Shown here in pieces: positions 1 to 8,863 of a stretch of 64,000 nt of DNA (the first letter of the stretch is position 1; each line of letters opens with the position of its first letter). The stretch comes from Streptomyces varsoviensis (GTDB taxonomy: Bacteria; Actinomycetota; Actinomycetes; Streptomycetales; Streptomycetaceae). The notes under the pieces are model-generated. The model worked only from the letters and a program-made list of their open reading frames with translations, did no database searches and was not told the origin of the DNA. Position numbers and translations under genes: made by a program. The stretch covers positions 62,001 to 126,000 of the forward strand of contig NZ_JOBF01000016.1 in the NCBI RefSeq assembly GCF_000718635.1, given 5' to 3'.

Positions 1-559
1 CGTAGTGCACCGTCTCGTGCCAGCGGGCCGGCCAGCGCATCGCGTTGATGCAGACCCCGTCGTAGACCCAGGCCGAGGCGTCGCGGGTGAACAGGTGGTT
101 GGGCAGCGGGTTGAGCAGGAAGTCGTCCAGCTCCATCGCGTGGAACCGCACGGACACCGGCTCGGCGTACCCGGCCAGGAACTCCCGCTTCGTCATCCCG
201 CCGACCAGCGCCCCGGCCAGCTCCGTCTCCGACATCTCGTCGAACGCGGCGCGCAGCGGCCCGGTGGCCAGCGGCCCGTACTCCTTCTCGTCGAAGACCC
301 GGTCCATCACGAGCGTACGGGCCGCCGGCACCGCCAGGCTCTCGGCGAGGAGGTCCTGGAAGAGGTGCACCTCGACGCCGCGCTCGCGCAGCACGTCGGC
401 GAAGCCGTCATGCTCGGCACGGGCGCGCCGCACCCACAGGAGGTCGTCGAAGAGCAGGGCGTCCTTGTTGGACGGCGTGAGGCGCTTCAGCTCCAGGTCG
501 GGGCGGTGCAGGATGACGCGGCGCAGCCGCCCGGCCTCGGAGTCGACATGGAATCCCAT
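1..559 (-). CDS. arcA: Arginine deiminase, N-terminal part (runs off the window)
   Basis: This is the N-terminal 186 residues of arginine deiminase, which hydrolyses L-arginine to citrulline and ammonia, the first step of the ADI pathway. The start is ATG at 559, with a modest AGGA ribosome site. The opening MGFHVDSEAGRLRRVILHRP and the following LKRLTPSNKDALLFDD are characteristic of the family. Near residue 160 the FTRDAS segment matches the conserved FTRD element of the guanidine-modifying fold. The C-terminal half with the catalytic His and Cys lies outside the window, so activity cannot be judged. No other arc gene is visible. The gene is read leftward out of the repeat-filled region at 560-1136, which must hold its promoter. 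Confidence 0.9.
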   Translation of the reverse strand, partial: MGFHVDSEAGRLRRVILHRPDLELKRLTPSNKDALLFDDLLWVRRARAEHDGFADVLRERGVEVHLFQDLLAESLAVPAARTLVMDRVFDEKEYGPLATGPLRAAFDEMSETELAGALVGGMTKREFLAGYAEPVSVRFHAMELDDFLLNPLPNHLFTRDASAWVYDGVCINAMRWPARWHETVHY

Positions 560-569
560 GCGCCCATCC

Positions 570-1136
570 TGGCCCGAACCAGCCGTGATCACTCAGCACC
601 CGACGCGCCAGGTTCCGGCGTGGAGCCGGACCGGGCCAAAGGACCGGGGTGCAGGACCAGAGCCGGAGGACCGGGACGCGGGACCGGAGCCGGAGGACCG
701 GGGCGCAGGACCGGGGACGCGGAACCGGAACCGGACGGCCGGGGCTCCCGTCGCCCCGAGGTCCGAAAGCCCGGTGGGGGGCCACCGGGGCCTGGGCCCG
801 TGGCCCCCCGGCCCGGATTGGCCGGGACGCCGTCTCGCGCCCCTCGTCGCCACCCCGCCACTGAGGCCGCCACCGGGGCACCGGGCCACCGGGCCACCGG
901 GCCACCGGGGCACCGGGGCACCGGGGCACCGGGGCACCGGGGCAGGCTGCCCGGCGACCGGGCGACCAAGGCACCCGGGGTAGCCGACGGCCGCCAGGGT
1001 GGCCGAGGGCCAGCGGGGGCCTGGGCCCGCCGCGGAGGCCGGGGCCCGCCGCGGAGGCCGAGGGCCCGCCGCGGAGGCCGAGGGCCAGCGGGGTGGCCGG
1101 GGTCCGCCGGGGTGGTGGCCGGGGCCGCCGGGGAGG
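570..1136. repeat. Block of GC-rich tandem repeats upstream of arcA
   Basis: This gap of about 570 bases has no convincing gene. At about 630-735 are degenerate repeats built on GGACCGG.GC.GGA. At about 870-944 an 8-bp unit CACCGGGS is repeated about nine times. At about 1020-1095 an 18-bp unit around GGGCCCGCCGCGGAGGCC is repeated about three times. Translations of every frame here are pure Pro/Gly/Arg/Ala low complexity. The promoter of arcA must lie within or beside this block, but no -35/-10 pair stands out. Confidence 0.8.
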
Positions 1137-3824
1137 CTAGAGACGGGGGTCGACCGGCTCGGACTCCAGGGCCAGTACCGCGAACACCGCCTCGTGCACC
1201 CGCCACAGCGGCTCGCCGTCCGCTATTCGGTCCAGCGCCTCAAGGCCGAGCGCGTATTCGCGCAGGGCGAGCGAGCGCTTGTGCCCCAGATGCCGTACGC
1301 GCAGCCGGTCCAGGTTCTCCGGGCGCGTGTACTCCGGGCCGTAGACGATGCGCAGGTACTCGCGACCCCGGCATTTGACGCCGGGCTGGGTGAGTCTGCC
1401 GTCCTCCCGGCGCACATACGCCTGGAGCGGCTTGACGACCATGCCCTCGCCGCCCGCCGCGGTCAGGTCGAGCCACCAGCGCACGCCCTCGGCGACCGAC
1501 GCCTCGTCCTCCGTGTCGACGACGAGCCGGCGCGTACGGGTCAGCAGCCCGCCGCCCTGCTCGCCCCGGTCGGCGTCGACAAGGCGGTCGAGCCACGCCA
1601 ACTGCTCGTCGTGCGGGACGGCGGCCAGGCTGCGCCCCTCGGCGGCCAGGATCTGGAACGGCGCGAGCCGCACGTCGGCCAGGCTCTCGACCGGCCAGCA
1701 GTAGCGCCGGTACGCCTCGGTGAACGCCGCCGCGTCGGCGGCCCGCTCGCGCTGGAGGCCGAGGAGGCCGGACACGTCCACGCCGCGCGCCGCCGCGGAC
1801 TCCAGGGCCGACAGCACGCCCGGGAAGACGGCGCGGGAGGCCGCGCCGACGGCCGCGTACTGATTGCGGAGCAGCCCGCCGGACTTCAGGGACCACGGCA
1901 TCAGCTCCGCGTCGAACAGCAGCCAGCCGGTGGCCAGCTCCTCCCACAGGCCCGCCGCGTCGACGGCGGCCCGCAGCCGCGCGAGGACGGCCTCGGTCCG
2001 CTCCGGGTCGTCGAAGAACGGCCGTCCGGTGCGCGTGTGCACGGCCCCGGTCAGGCCGTCGGCCGCGCCGAAGCGCTCCCGCGCGACGTCCTGGTCGCGG
2101 CAGAGCAGCACCACCGCCCGCGACCCCATGTGCTTCTCCTCGCACACCACGTGGCGCACGCCGTCCGCGCGGTAGCCGGCGAAGGCCTCCGCCGGGTGCT
2201 CCAGATAGCCGTCCTCCTTCGAGGTCGCGCAGGGCGCCATGGTGGGCGGGAGGTAGGCGAGCAGCCGCGGGTCGATCGCGAAGCGGCTCATGACCTCCAG
2301 CGCCGCGGCGGCGTTCTCCTCCTTCACCGCGATCCGGCCCAGGTGCCGGGTCTCCACGGTCCGCCGCCCCGCGACATCGGCGAGGTCGAGCGGCCGGCCG
2401 TCGGCGCCGCCGGGCGCCTCGGTCGAGAGCGGCCGAGCCGGCTCGTACCAGACCCGCTCGGCCGGTACGTCCACCAGCTCGCGCTCGGGCCAGCGCAGAG
2501 CGGACATCTTGCCGCCGAAGACGGCACCGGTGTCGAGGCAGATGGTGTTGTTGATCCAGGAGGTGTTCGGCACGGGCGTGTGGCCGTAGACGACCGCGGC
2601 ACGGCCCCGGTAGTCCTCCGCCCACGGGTAGCGCACGGGCAGGCCGAACTCGTCGGTCTCCCCCGTCGTGTCCCCGTACAGGGCGTGCGAGCGGACCCGG
2701 CCGGAGGTGCGGCCGTGGTACTTCTCGGGCAGCCCGGCGTGGCAGACGACGAGCCCTCCGCCGTCGAGCACGTAGTGGCTGACCAGCGAATCGATGAAGG
2801 CGCGCACCTCCGCGACGAAGGTGTCGTCCTCCTTCTCCAACTGCTCGACGGTCTCGGCGAGCCCGTGCGTGTGCTGGACCTTTCGGCCCTTCAGGTACCG
2901 GCCGAGCTTGTTCTCGTGGTTGCCGGGCACGCACAGCGCGTGGCCCGCGGCCACCATGCCCATGACGAGGCGGAGCACGCCGGGGCTGTCCGGGCCGCGG
3001 TCCACGAGGTCGCCGACGAAGACGGCCGTGCGGCCGTCGGGGTGCGCGGCGTCCACCGGTCGGCCCGCGCCGTCCCGTTCGACGGCGTACCCGAGCTTGC
3101 CGAGCAGGGTCTCCAGCTCGGAGCGGCAGCCGTGGATGTCGCCGACGATGTCGAACGGTCCGGTGAGGTGGCGCAGGTCGTTGTAGCGCCGCTCCAGGGT
3201 GATCTCGGCGGCCTCCGCCTGCTCCACGCCGCGCAGGATGTGCACCTTGCGGAACCCCTCGCGCTCCAAGTGGCGCAGGGAGCGGCGCAGTTCGCGCTGG
3301 TGGCGCTGGATGACGTGGCGGGGCAGACCGGCCCGGTCGGGGCGCGCCGCGTTGCGCGCCGCGCAGACCTCCTCGGGCATGTCGAGGACGATGGCCACCG
3401 GCAGCACGTCGTACTCGCGGGCCAGCCGTACGAGCTGTTTGCGGCTCTCCGCCTGGACGCTCGTGGCGTCGACGACGGTGAGCCGCCCCGCCGCGAGCCG
3501 CTTGCCCGCGATGTAGTGCAGGACGTCGAAGGCGTCCCGGCTGACGCTCTGGTCGTTCTCGTCGTCGCTGACCAGCCCGCGGCAGAAGTCCGAGGAGATG
3601 ATCTCGGTGGGCTTGAAGTGACGCGCCGCGAACGTGGACTTGCCGGAACCGGTGGCACCGATGAGGACCACGAGGGAGAGATCGGGCACGGCGAGTGCGC
3701 GCTGGGCGCGATTCGCCCCGGCGGCTTCGGCCGTGGCTCCCTTCGTGGCTTCGGTCTTGGCTTCAGTCTTGGCTTCGGTCTTGGCTTCGGTTGTGGCCGC
3801 GGTGGTGGTCTCGGTGCCGGTCAT
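1137..3824 (-). CDS. pnkp: Polynucleotide kinase-phosphatase-ligase of the bacterial RNA repair system
   Basis: This 895-residue protein has the full three-domain layout of bacterial Pnkp, which heals and seals cleaved RNA with Hen1. The kinase domain has the P-loop GATGSGKS at residues 56-63. The metallophosphoesterase domain has GDIHGC (228-233), GDLVDRG (271-277), GNHEN (301-305) and CHAGL (361-365). The ligase/adenylyltransferase domain has EEKHMGSR around Lys564, the expected lysine-nucleotide site. Length is close to the usual 850-870 residues. The start at 3824 overlaps the hen1 stop by four bases (ATGA), so the two genes are translationally coupled. The first 35 residues are a low-complexity TEAK repeat encoded by a 12-bp tandem unit and precede the conserved domain. 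Confidence 0.95.
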   Translation of the reverse strand: MTGTETTTAATTEAKTEAKTEAKTEATKGATAEAAGANRAQRALAVPDLSLVVLIGATGSGKSTFAARHFKPTEIISSDFCRGLVSDDENDQSVSRDAFDVLHYIAGKRLAAGRLTVVDATSVQAESRKQLVRLAREYDVLPVAIVLDMPEEVCAARNAARPDRAGLPRHVIQRHQRELRRSLRHLEREGFRKVHILRGVEQAEAAEITLERRYNDLRHLTGPFDIVGDIHGCRSELETLLGKLGYAVERDGAGRPVDAAHPDGRTAVFVGDLVDRGPDSPGVLRLVMGMVAAGHALCVPGNHENKLGRYLKGRKVQHTHGLAETVEQLEKEDDTFVAEVRAFIDSLVSHYVLDGGGLVVCHAGLPEKYHGRTSGRVRSHALYGDTTGETDEFGLPVRYPWAEDYRGRAAVVYGHTPVPNTSWINNTICLDTGAVFGGKMSALRWPERELVDVPAERVWYEPARPLSTEAPGGADGRPLDLADVAGRRTVETRHLGRIAVKEENAAAALEVMSRFAIDPRLLAYLPPTMAPCATSKEDGYLEHPAEAFAGYRADGVRHVVCEEKHMGSRAVVLLCRDQDVARERFGAADGLTGAVHTRTGRPFFDDPERTEAVLARLRAAVDAAGLWEELATGWLLFDAELMPWSLKSGGLLRNQYAAVGAASRAVFPGVLSALESAAARGVDVSGLLGLQRERAADAAAFTEAYRRYCWPVESLADVRLAPFQILAAEGRSLAAVPHDEQLAWLDRLVDADRGEQGGGLLTRTRRLVVDTEDEASVAEGVRWWLDLTAAGGEGMVVKPLQAYVRREDGRLTQPGVKCRGREYLRIVYGPEYTRPENLDRLRVRHLGHKRSLALREYALGLEALDRIADGEPLWRVHEAVFAVLALESEPVDPRL

Positions 3825-5392
3825 GCCGCCTTCCCCTCCTTCTCGGTCTCGTTCCGCGTGGTGTCACCCTGAGCGCTCTTGTCCCGCGCGTTCCCCTGCC
3901 GCGCGTTCCCCTGCCGCGCGTTTCCGTCCCGTGTGTTCCCGTCCCGCGCGTCCATGGTGAAGACGGCCAACTGGGTGGGCGGGCCGACCTCCGGGTCGTC
4001 GGGGCCCACGGGCCGGAACTCCACCGCATACCCGTGCCGCTCGGCCACGCCCTCGGCCCAGGCGCGGAACTCCGCGCGCGTCCACTCGAAGCGGTGGTCG
4101 CCATGGCGGACGTGCCCGGCGGGCAGGGTCTCCCAGCGCACGTTGTACTCGACGTTGGGCGTGCTCACCAGCACCGTCCCCGGCCGGGCCGCGCCGAAGA
4201 CGGCGTACTCCAGGGCGGGCAGCCGCGGCGGATCGACGTGTTCGATCACCTCGCTGAGCACCGCCGCGTCGTACCCCTTGAGCCTGCTGTCGGTGTAGGC
4301 CAGGGAGCCCTGCAGCAACCGCACTCGCGCGGCCTGCCGCTCGGACATCCGCTCCAGCCGCAGCCGCCGCGCCGCCGCCTTCAGCGCCCGCATCGACACG
4401 TCGACCCCGACGATCTCGGTGAACTGCGCCTCCTTCAGCAGCGCGGCCACCAACTGCCCCTGCCCGCAGCCGAGATCGAGCACCCGGGCCGCCTTGGCCG
4501 CGCGCAGCTCCCCGAGGAATGCCTCACGCCGCTGCACGGCCAGCGGGACGGGCTTCTCCTCGGTGTCGCTCTCCTCGTCCACGGCGTTGTCCAGCTCTTC
4601 CAGCTCGCTGCCGTCGGCCTCGGCGAGCCGGGCGAGTTCGAGGCGTTCGAGCGCGTCCCGGGTGAGCCGGTCGCGCCGGGCCAGATAGCGGCTGGTGATG
4701 AGGCGCTGCTCGGGGTGGTTCTCCAGCCAACCCTCGCCGGAGCGCAGCAGCTTGTCGACCTCGTCGGGCGCGACCCAGTAGTGCTTGGCCCCGTCGAGCA
4801 CCGGCAGCAGCACGTAGAGCTGGCGCAGGGCGTCCGCGAGCCGCTGCTCGCCTTCCAGCACGAGCCGTACGTACCGCGAGTCGCCCCACTCGGGGAACCG
4901 CTCGTCCAGCGCCACCGGCTCCGCCGTCACGGCCCAGCCGAGCGGCTCGAACAGCCGGGGCACCAGGTCCTCGGCGCCGCGCGCCGGCAGCGCGGGCACC
5001 TCGATCCGCAGCGGCATCGGCCGCCCGGGCAGCTCGGGGCGGGCCCGGCACTGCGCCTTCAGCGCGCTGGAGAACACGCTGCCGATCGCCACGGAGAGCA
5101 GCGAAGACGCCGCGTACGGACGGTCGTTGACGTACTGCGCGAGCGCCGAGTCGGGCGCGCCGCCGCGCCCCTTGCCCCGCCCCCGCCGGACCAGCGCCAC
5201 GGCATCGACCTCCAGCAGCAGCGCCGCCGTGCACCGCTCCGCCGTCGCCTCGGGATAGAGGACGTGCGCGGTGCCGTAGGAGGTGGAGAAGCGCTGCGCG
5301 TTGTCGGGGTGCTTGTGCAGCAGGTATCCGAGATCGGACGCGGGGCGCTCAGGGCTGCCGGTCGTGGTGATTGTCAGGAACACATGTGCCAT
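3821..5392 (-). CDS. hen1: 3'-terminal RNA ribose 2'-O-methyltransferase Hen1
   Basis: Bacterial Hen1 methylates the 2'-OH of the 3' end of cleaved RNA before Pnkp reseals it, so the repaired site resists the same ribotoxin. The N-terminal 250 residues match the Hen1-specific region that partners with Pnkp. The methyltransferase domain starts near residue 300 with the SAM motif VLDLGCGQGQL (304-314). The metal-binding part includes EVIEHVD (381-387), TPNVEYN (411-417) and HRFEWTR (433-439). The start is ATG at 5392 behind an AGGGGGGAA site. The last 45 residues are a low-complexity tail made from a 15-bp tandem repeat (RDGN/RQGN units), which is unusual for the family. It is the first gene of the hen1-pnkp operon. 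Confidence 0.95.
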   Translation of the reverse strand: MAHVFLTITTTGSPERPASDLGYLLHKHPDNAQRFSTSYGTAHVLYPEATAERCTAALLLEVDAVALVRRGRGKGRGGAPDSALAQYVNDRPYAASSLLSVAIGSVFSSALKAQCRARPELPGRPMPLRIEVPALPARGAEDLVPRLFEPLGWAVTAEPVALDERFPEWGDSRYVRLVLEGEQRLADALRQLYVLLPVLDGAKHYWVAPDEVDKLLRSGEGWLENHPEQRLITSRYLARRDRLTRDALERLELARLAEADGSELEELDNAVDEESDTEEKPVPLAVQRREAFLGELRAAKAARVLDLGCGQGQLVAALLKEAQFTEIVGVDVSMRALKAAARRLRLERMSERQAARVRLLQGSLAYTDSRLKGYDAAVLSEVIEHVDPPRLPALEYAVFGAARPGTVLVSTPNVEYNVRWETLPAGHVRHGDHRFEWTRAEFRAWAEGVAERHGYAVEFRPVGPDDPEVGPPTQLAVFTMDARDGNTRDGNARQGNARQGNARDKSAQGDTTRNETEKEGKAA

Positions 5393-5416
5393 TATTCCCC
5401 CCTTCTACCTGCGCTC

Positions 5417-6349
5417 CTATTGGTTTTCGCCGCTGCCCGCGGCGCCGCCGAGCACGCGGGACAGCTCCTCGATCCGGTCCGGGCCGACCCGGCAGCACCC
5501 CCCGATGAGCCGGGCGCCCGCCGCCCGCCACACCTGGACCCGCGCCGGGTCGAAGGTCGCCCGCCCCCTCCAGACCCCCGCCCGGGCGTCCCACTCCTCC
5601 CCGCTGTTCGGATACACCACCACCGGCTTCCCGGTGGTCCGCGCCGCTATCTCCACGGCCCGCTCGGCGTCGCCCGGCTCACAGCAGTTGACGCCGACCG
5701 CGATCACCTGGTCGTTGCCCGCCGCCAGGCGGAAGGCGTCCGCCAGCGGCTGCCCGGCGCGGGTCGCCTCCCCCGCGACGGTGTAGCTGAGCCACACGGG
5801 CACCCCGCATCCCTCGACCGCCCGCAGCAGCGCCTCCCCCTCCACCGCGTCCGGCACGGTCTCCAGGGCGAGCACGTCCGGCCCCGCCTCGGCGAGCGCC
5901 GCCACCCTGGGCCGGTGGAACCGCTCCAGCTCCGCCACGCTCAGCCCGTACCGCCCGCGGTACTCGCCGCCGTCCGCCAGCATCGCCCCGTACGGCCCGA
6001 CGGACGCGGCGACCCACACCTCGCCCTCCACCGCGCCGGCCGCCCGCCGGGCCAGCTCCACGCTCCGCCGCAGCAGCGCCCCCGCCTCGGCCCGCCCGGC
6101 CCCGCGCCGCGCGAACCCCTCGTACGTGGCCTGGTAGCTGGAGGTGATCAGCACCCGCGCGCCCGCCCTCGCATAGGCCGTGTGCGCCTCCTCGATCTGC
6201 CGCGGGTCGTCGGCGAGGAGGCGCGCCGACCACAGGTCGTCGGAGAGGTCGCAGCCCTGCGCCTCCAATTGGTTGGACAGCCCGCCGTCGAGGACGAGCG
6301 GCCCGCGGTCGAGGGCCACGGCGAGCGGGACAGTGGGAACAGGGGTCAT
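5417..6349 (-). CDS. mmuM: Homocysteine S-methyltransferase
   Basis: The protein transfers a methyl group from S-methylmethionine (or SAM) to homocysteine to give methionine. It has the zinc-binding pair GVNCC and GGCCR, which supply the three cysteine ligands in this TIM-barrel family, plus the N-terminal LDGGLSNQLE segment and the YPNSGEEWD segment near the C-terminus. Length (310 residues) is normal. I placed the start at the internal ATG 6349 (MTPVPTVPLAV) because the upstream six codons look non-coding; the longest frame begins at 6367. It lies 24 bases upstream of hen1 on the same strand, so it could share a transcript, but no functional link is obvious. Confidence 0.88.
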   Translation of the reverse strand: MTPVPTVPLAVALDRGPLVLDGGLSNQLEAQGCDLSDDLWSARLLADDPRQIEEAHTAYARAGARVLITSSYQATYEGFARRGAGRAEAGALLRRSVELARRAAGAVEGEVWVAASVGPYGAMLADGGEYRGRYGLSVAELERFHRPRVAALAEAGPDVLALETVPDAVEGEALLRAVEGCGVPVWLSYTVAGEATRAGQPLADAFRLAAGNDQVIAVGVNCCEPGDAERAVEIAARTTGKPVVVYPNSGEEWDARAGVWRGRATFDPARVQVWRAAGARLIGGCCRVGPDRIEELSRVLGGAAGSGENQ

Positions 6350-6408
6350 CAGCGGTCCTCGCGCCACGCGGTGACCGGCTCACCGGCACGCGAGGCAAGA
6401 TGGGGGGC

Positions 6409-7338
6409 ATGGATCTTCGCATCTTCACCGAACCTCAGCAGGGCGCAACCTACGACACCCTTCTCCGCGTCGCGCAGGCCGCGGAGGAACTCAATTACGG
6501 GGCCTTCTTCCGCTCCGATCACTACCTCCACATGGGGAACGTCGACGGTCTGCCCGGCCCGACCGACGCCTGGGTCACGCTGGCGGGGCTCGCCCGCGAG
6601 ACCAAGCGCATCCGCCTCGGCACCCTGATGACGGCCGGCACCTTCCGGCTGCCGGGCGTACTCGCCATCCAGGTCGCCCAGGTCGACCAGATGTCCGGCG
6701 GCCGAGTGGACTTCGGCCTCGGCTCCGGCTGGTACGCCGAGGAGCACGCGGCGTACGGCATCCCCTTCCCGAAGGAGAAGTTCGGGCGGCTGGAGGAGCA
6801 ACTGGAGATCATCACGGGGCTGTGGAACACCCCCGTCGGCGACCGCTACTCCTTTGACGGCACGTACTACCAGCTCACCGACTCACCCGCCCTGCCCAAG
6901 CCCGCCCAGCCCCGCATCCCCGTACTCGTCGGCGGCCACGGCACCAAGCGCACCCCCGCCATCGCCGCGCGCTACGCGGACGAGTTCAACATCCCCTTCG
7001 CGTCCCCGGAGGACTCGGAGCGGCAGTTCGCCCGGGTGCGGGCGGCGGCCGAGGAGCGGGGGCGCAAGGCGTCCGAGCTCGTCTACTCCAACGCCCTCGT
7101 CGCCTGCGTCGGCAAGGACGACGCGGAGGTCGCACGCCGGGCCGAGGCGATCGGCCGCAGCGTGGAGGACCTCCGGGAGAACGGCCTCGCCGGCTCCCCG
7201 AACGAGGTCGCCGAGAAGATCGGCAAGTTCGAGTCGGTCGGATCGCAGCGCATCTACCTCCAAATCCTCGACTTGTCGGACCTCGACCACCTGGAACTGA
7301 TCGCCGACAAGGTCATGCCGCAGGTGTCGACCCGCTGA
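6409..7338 (+). CDS. LLM-class F420-dependent oxidoreductase
   Basis: This is a flavin/F420-dependent oxidoreductase of the luciferase-like monooxygenase fold, about 309 residues. It has the family opening MDLRIFTEPQQG, the GTLMTAGTFRLPGVLA strand, GRVDFGLGSGWYAEEH and the IPVLVGGHGTKRTP segment. Substrates cannot be read from sequence. I chose ATG 6409 because family members open directly with this segment; an in-frame ATG at 6400 would add three residues. It is divergent from the methyltransferase gene, and the 59-base gap must contain both promoters. Its stop codon lies in a 10-bp tandem duplication (CGCTGACGgt twice). Confidence 0.85.
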   Translation: MDLRIFTEPQQGATYDTLLRVAQAAEELNYGAFFRSDHYLHMGNVDGLPGPTDAWVTLAGLARETKRIRLGTLMTAGTFRLPGVLAIQVAQVDQMSGGRVDFGLGSGWYAEEHAAYGIPFPKEKFGRLEEQLEIITGLWNTPVGDRYSFDGTYYQLTDSPALPKPAQPRIPVLVGGHGTKRTPAIAARYADEFNIPFASPEDSERQFARVRAAAEERGRKASELVYSNALVACVGKDDAEVARRAEAIGRSVEDLRENGLAGSPNEVAEKIGKFESVGSQRIYLQILDLSDLDHLELIADKVMPQVSTR

Positions 7339-7760
7339 CGGTTCGCTGACGCTGGTCCGCTCACGCGCGAGGGCCGGCCCAGGTGATCGAGTGGCCGGCG
7401 GCCGGCGGCCGGATGGCCCGCTGGGCCGGATGGCCGGGTGGCCAGGCGGGGTGCACTGGGTGCGGCGCTGCGCGGATGGCTGCCGCGCATGGGCGGGGGT
7501 GCGGTCCTGCATGGGTGGGCTCCCGTGCGGGGGCAGGTGCGGTCCTGGGTGGGTGGGCTGCCGTGGTGGGGCCCAGGGGTGGCCGTATCCGTACGGGTTG
7601 ATGCGCGTGAGCTGATCTCGGTGGCGTGCGTGCTTGCGTGCATGGGGTGATGTGCGTGGGCGTATGTAGCGGGCCGCCGCCTGCGTGGTCAGTAGTGCGC
7701 TCCTCCCCGCTCCTCGGGCGCCGGGCCCGCCCCCGTCCGGGCCTGGGGCCGCTGCTCGCC
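7339..7760. repeat. Non-coding G-rich spacer with a 38-bp direct repeat
   Basis: This 420-base gap holds no credible gene. It contains two imperfect copies of a 30-bp element beginning GGTGCGGTCCTG, at 7498-7527 and 7536-7565 (period 38), plus GGATGGCC-type short repeats around 7410-7440. The plus strand is strongly G/T-rich between about 7440 and 7660. No clear promoter or hairpin terminator was recognised. Confidence 0.6.
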
Positions 7761-8237
7761 TCACGCGCGGCGGGCCCACGCGTCGTCAGGGCCGCGCTCG
7801 CGGACCGCGAAGCGCCTGAGCAGTCCGAGCACCCGGTCGCTGGACTCGTCGGCGGCGTCGATGGCTTCCATGCACTGCCAGTACACGCCGTCCTCGTCGG
7901 ACGCCGAAGCGACCGTGACCAGGGCGATTCCCACATCTCCGAGCAGTCCGCCGAGCCCCAGCAAGGCCCGCCGCGGGTCCCGCACCTCGGAGAGCTGCGT
8001 GGCCCGCACCCCGCCATCTCGCAGGACGGACTGGCGTAACGCGCCGCAGGCCCGGCCGCCCGCCTCGCTGAGGCCGCTCGCCTCCGCCCGTATCTCCGCC
8101 GGGCCCGTGGCCGCCAGATGACTGCCCATCGCCTGGGCCAACGCCTGTACCTGCCATGCCTCCATGACGATGTCGCACACGCCGCTGGCTCCTGCCAGGG
8201 CGTGCCGTGTGACTCCGATGAGCCGCATTGCCTCCAT
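7761..8237 (-). CDS. Conserved hypothetical protein (DUF6099-like)
   Basis: This is a 158-residue mostly helical cytosolic protein that opens MEAMRLIGVTRHALAGA and has no signal peptide or membrane segment. Codon use is typical of a real gene and the start at 8237 follows a GGGGA ribosome site. From memory it resembles a small family of uncharacterised Streptomyces proteins (DUF6099), but I cannot confirm this. No catalytic motif is visible. It stands alone between a repeat-rich spacer and the MazG gene, with 116 bases in front. Confidence 0.65.
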   Translation of the reverse strand: MEAMRLIGVTRHALAGASGVCDIVMEAWQVQALAQAMGSHLAATGPAEIRAEASGLSEAGGRACGALRQSVLRDGGVRATQLSEVRDPRRALLGLGGLLGDVGIALVTVASASDEDGVYWQCMEAIDAADESSDRVLGLLRRFAVRERGPDDAWARRA

Positions 8238-8353
8238 GTTCCGTCCCCGCTCTCCGCCGTCTCGACCTCACTACCCAGAGTGATGACTAACCGCCGGAAA
8301 AGCCAGGGGAAAGCAGAAATCTGTGGATACCAAATGCGTTGTGGATAACTCAA

Positions 8354-8863
8354 TCACTCCGGAGAGTGACGATCGGCCGTAAGCGGACCGTTCCGCTCTG
8401 CCTCCGCGGCCCCCGGGAGCGCCCCCGGGAGCACCGCCGGGAAGCGGTGCTCATTGCGGTCGATCTTCGCCGCCAGCGCCGCCAGCACGTCGATCCCCAG
8501 CACCTCGCAGAACTGCAACAGGTACGCCAGCACGTCCGCGACCTCGTCCTCGACCCGCGCCGCCGACTTCGGATCTGCCATCACCCGCCCCGACTGCTCC
8601 GGCGTCAGCCACTGGAAGATCTCCACCAGTTCCGACGCCTCGACGCTCAGCGCGGCCGCCAGGTTCTTGGGCGTATGGAACTGCTGCCAGTCGCGCGCCG
8701 CCGCGAACTCGACGAGCCGCCGCTGCAGCGTCCGTACGTCTCCGTCTCTTCCGTCTCTTCCGTCTCTTCCGTCTCTTCCATATCCTGCGTCAGCCGCGTC
8801 TCGTGCGTGGGCCGACGGCGCGGAAGCAGAGGTCGTACGTGCGGAATCAGGGGTTTCGGTCAC
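8354..8863 (-). CDS. MazG-like nucleotide pyrophosphohydrolase
   Basis: The core (about residues 48-145) is an all-alpha NTP pyrophosphatase of the MazG/RS21-C6 type. It has the metal-binding pattern EASELVE followed about 30 residues later by EDEVADVLAY, preceded by the typical FHTPKNLAAAL. Such enzymes hydrolyse (d)NTPs to monophosphates and pyrophosphate for pool cleaning. The first 45 residues are low complexity; a GRD tripeptide repeat is encoded by a 9-bp unit GTCTCTTCC on the plus strand. The start at 8863 overlaps the end of the upstream ATPase gene by 17 bases, so the two genes are probably co-transcribed. A downstream start that removes the repeat is possible. Confidence 0.85.
   Translation of the reverse strand: MTETPDSARTTSASAPSAHARDAADAGYGRDGRDGRDGRDGDVRTLQRRLVEFAAARDWQQFHTPKNLAAALSVEASELVEIFQWLTPEQSGRVMADPKSAARVEDEVADVLAYLLQFCEVLGIDVLAALAAKIDRNEHRFPAVLPGALPGAAEAERNGPLTADRHSPE

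Noticed and set aside
999..3872. Plus-strand 957-codon open frame
   Set aside because: It is the antisense of pnkp; its translation is Arg/Gly/His/Val-rich low complexity with no domain, typical of shadow frames in high-GC DNA.
3695..6628. Plus-strand 977-codon open frame
   Set aside because: It runs antisense through hen1 and mmuM, both of which have clear catalytic motifs on the minus strand.
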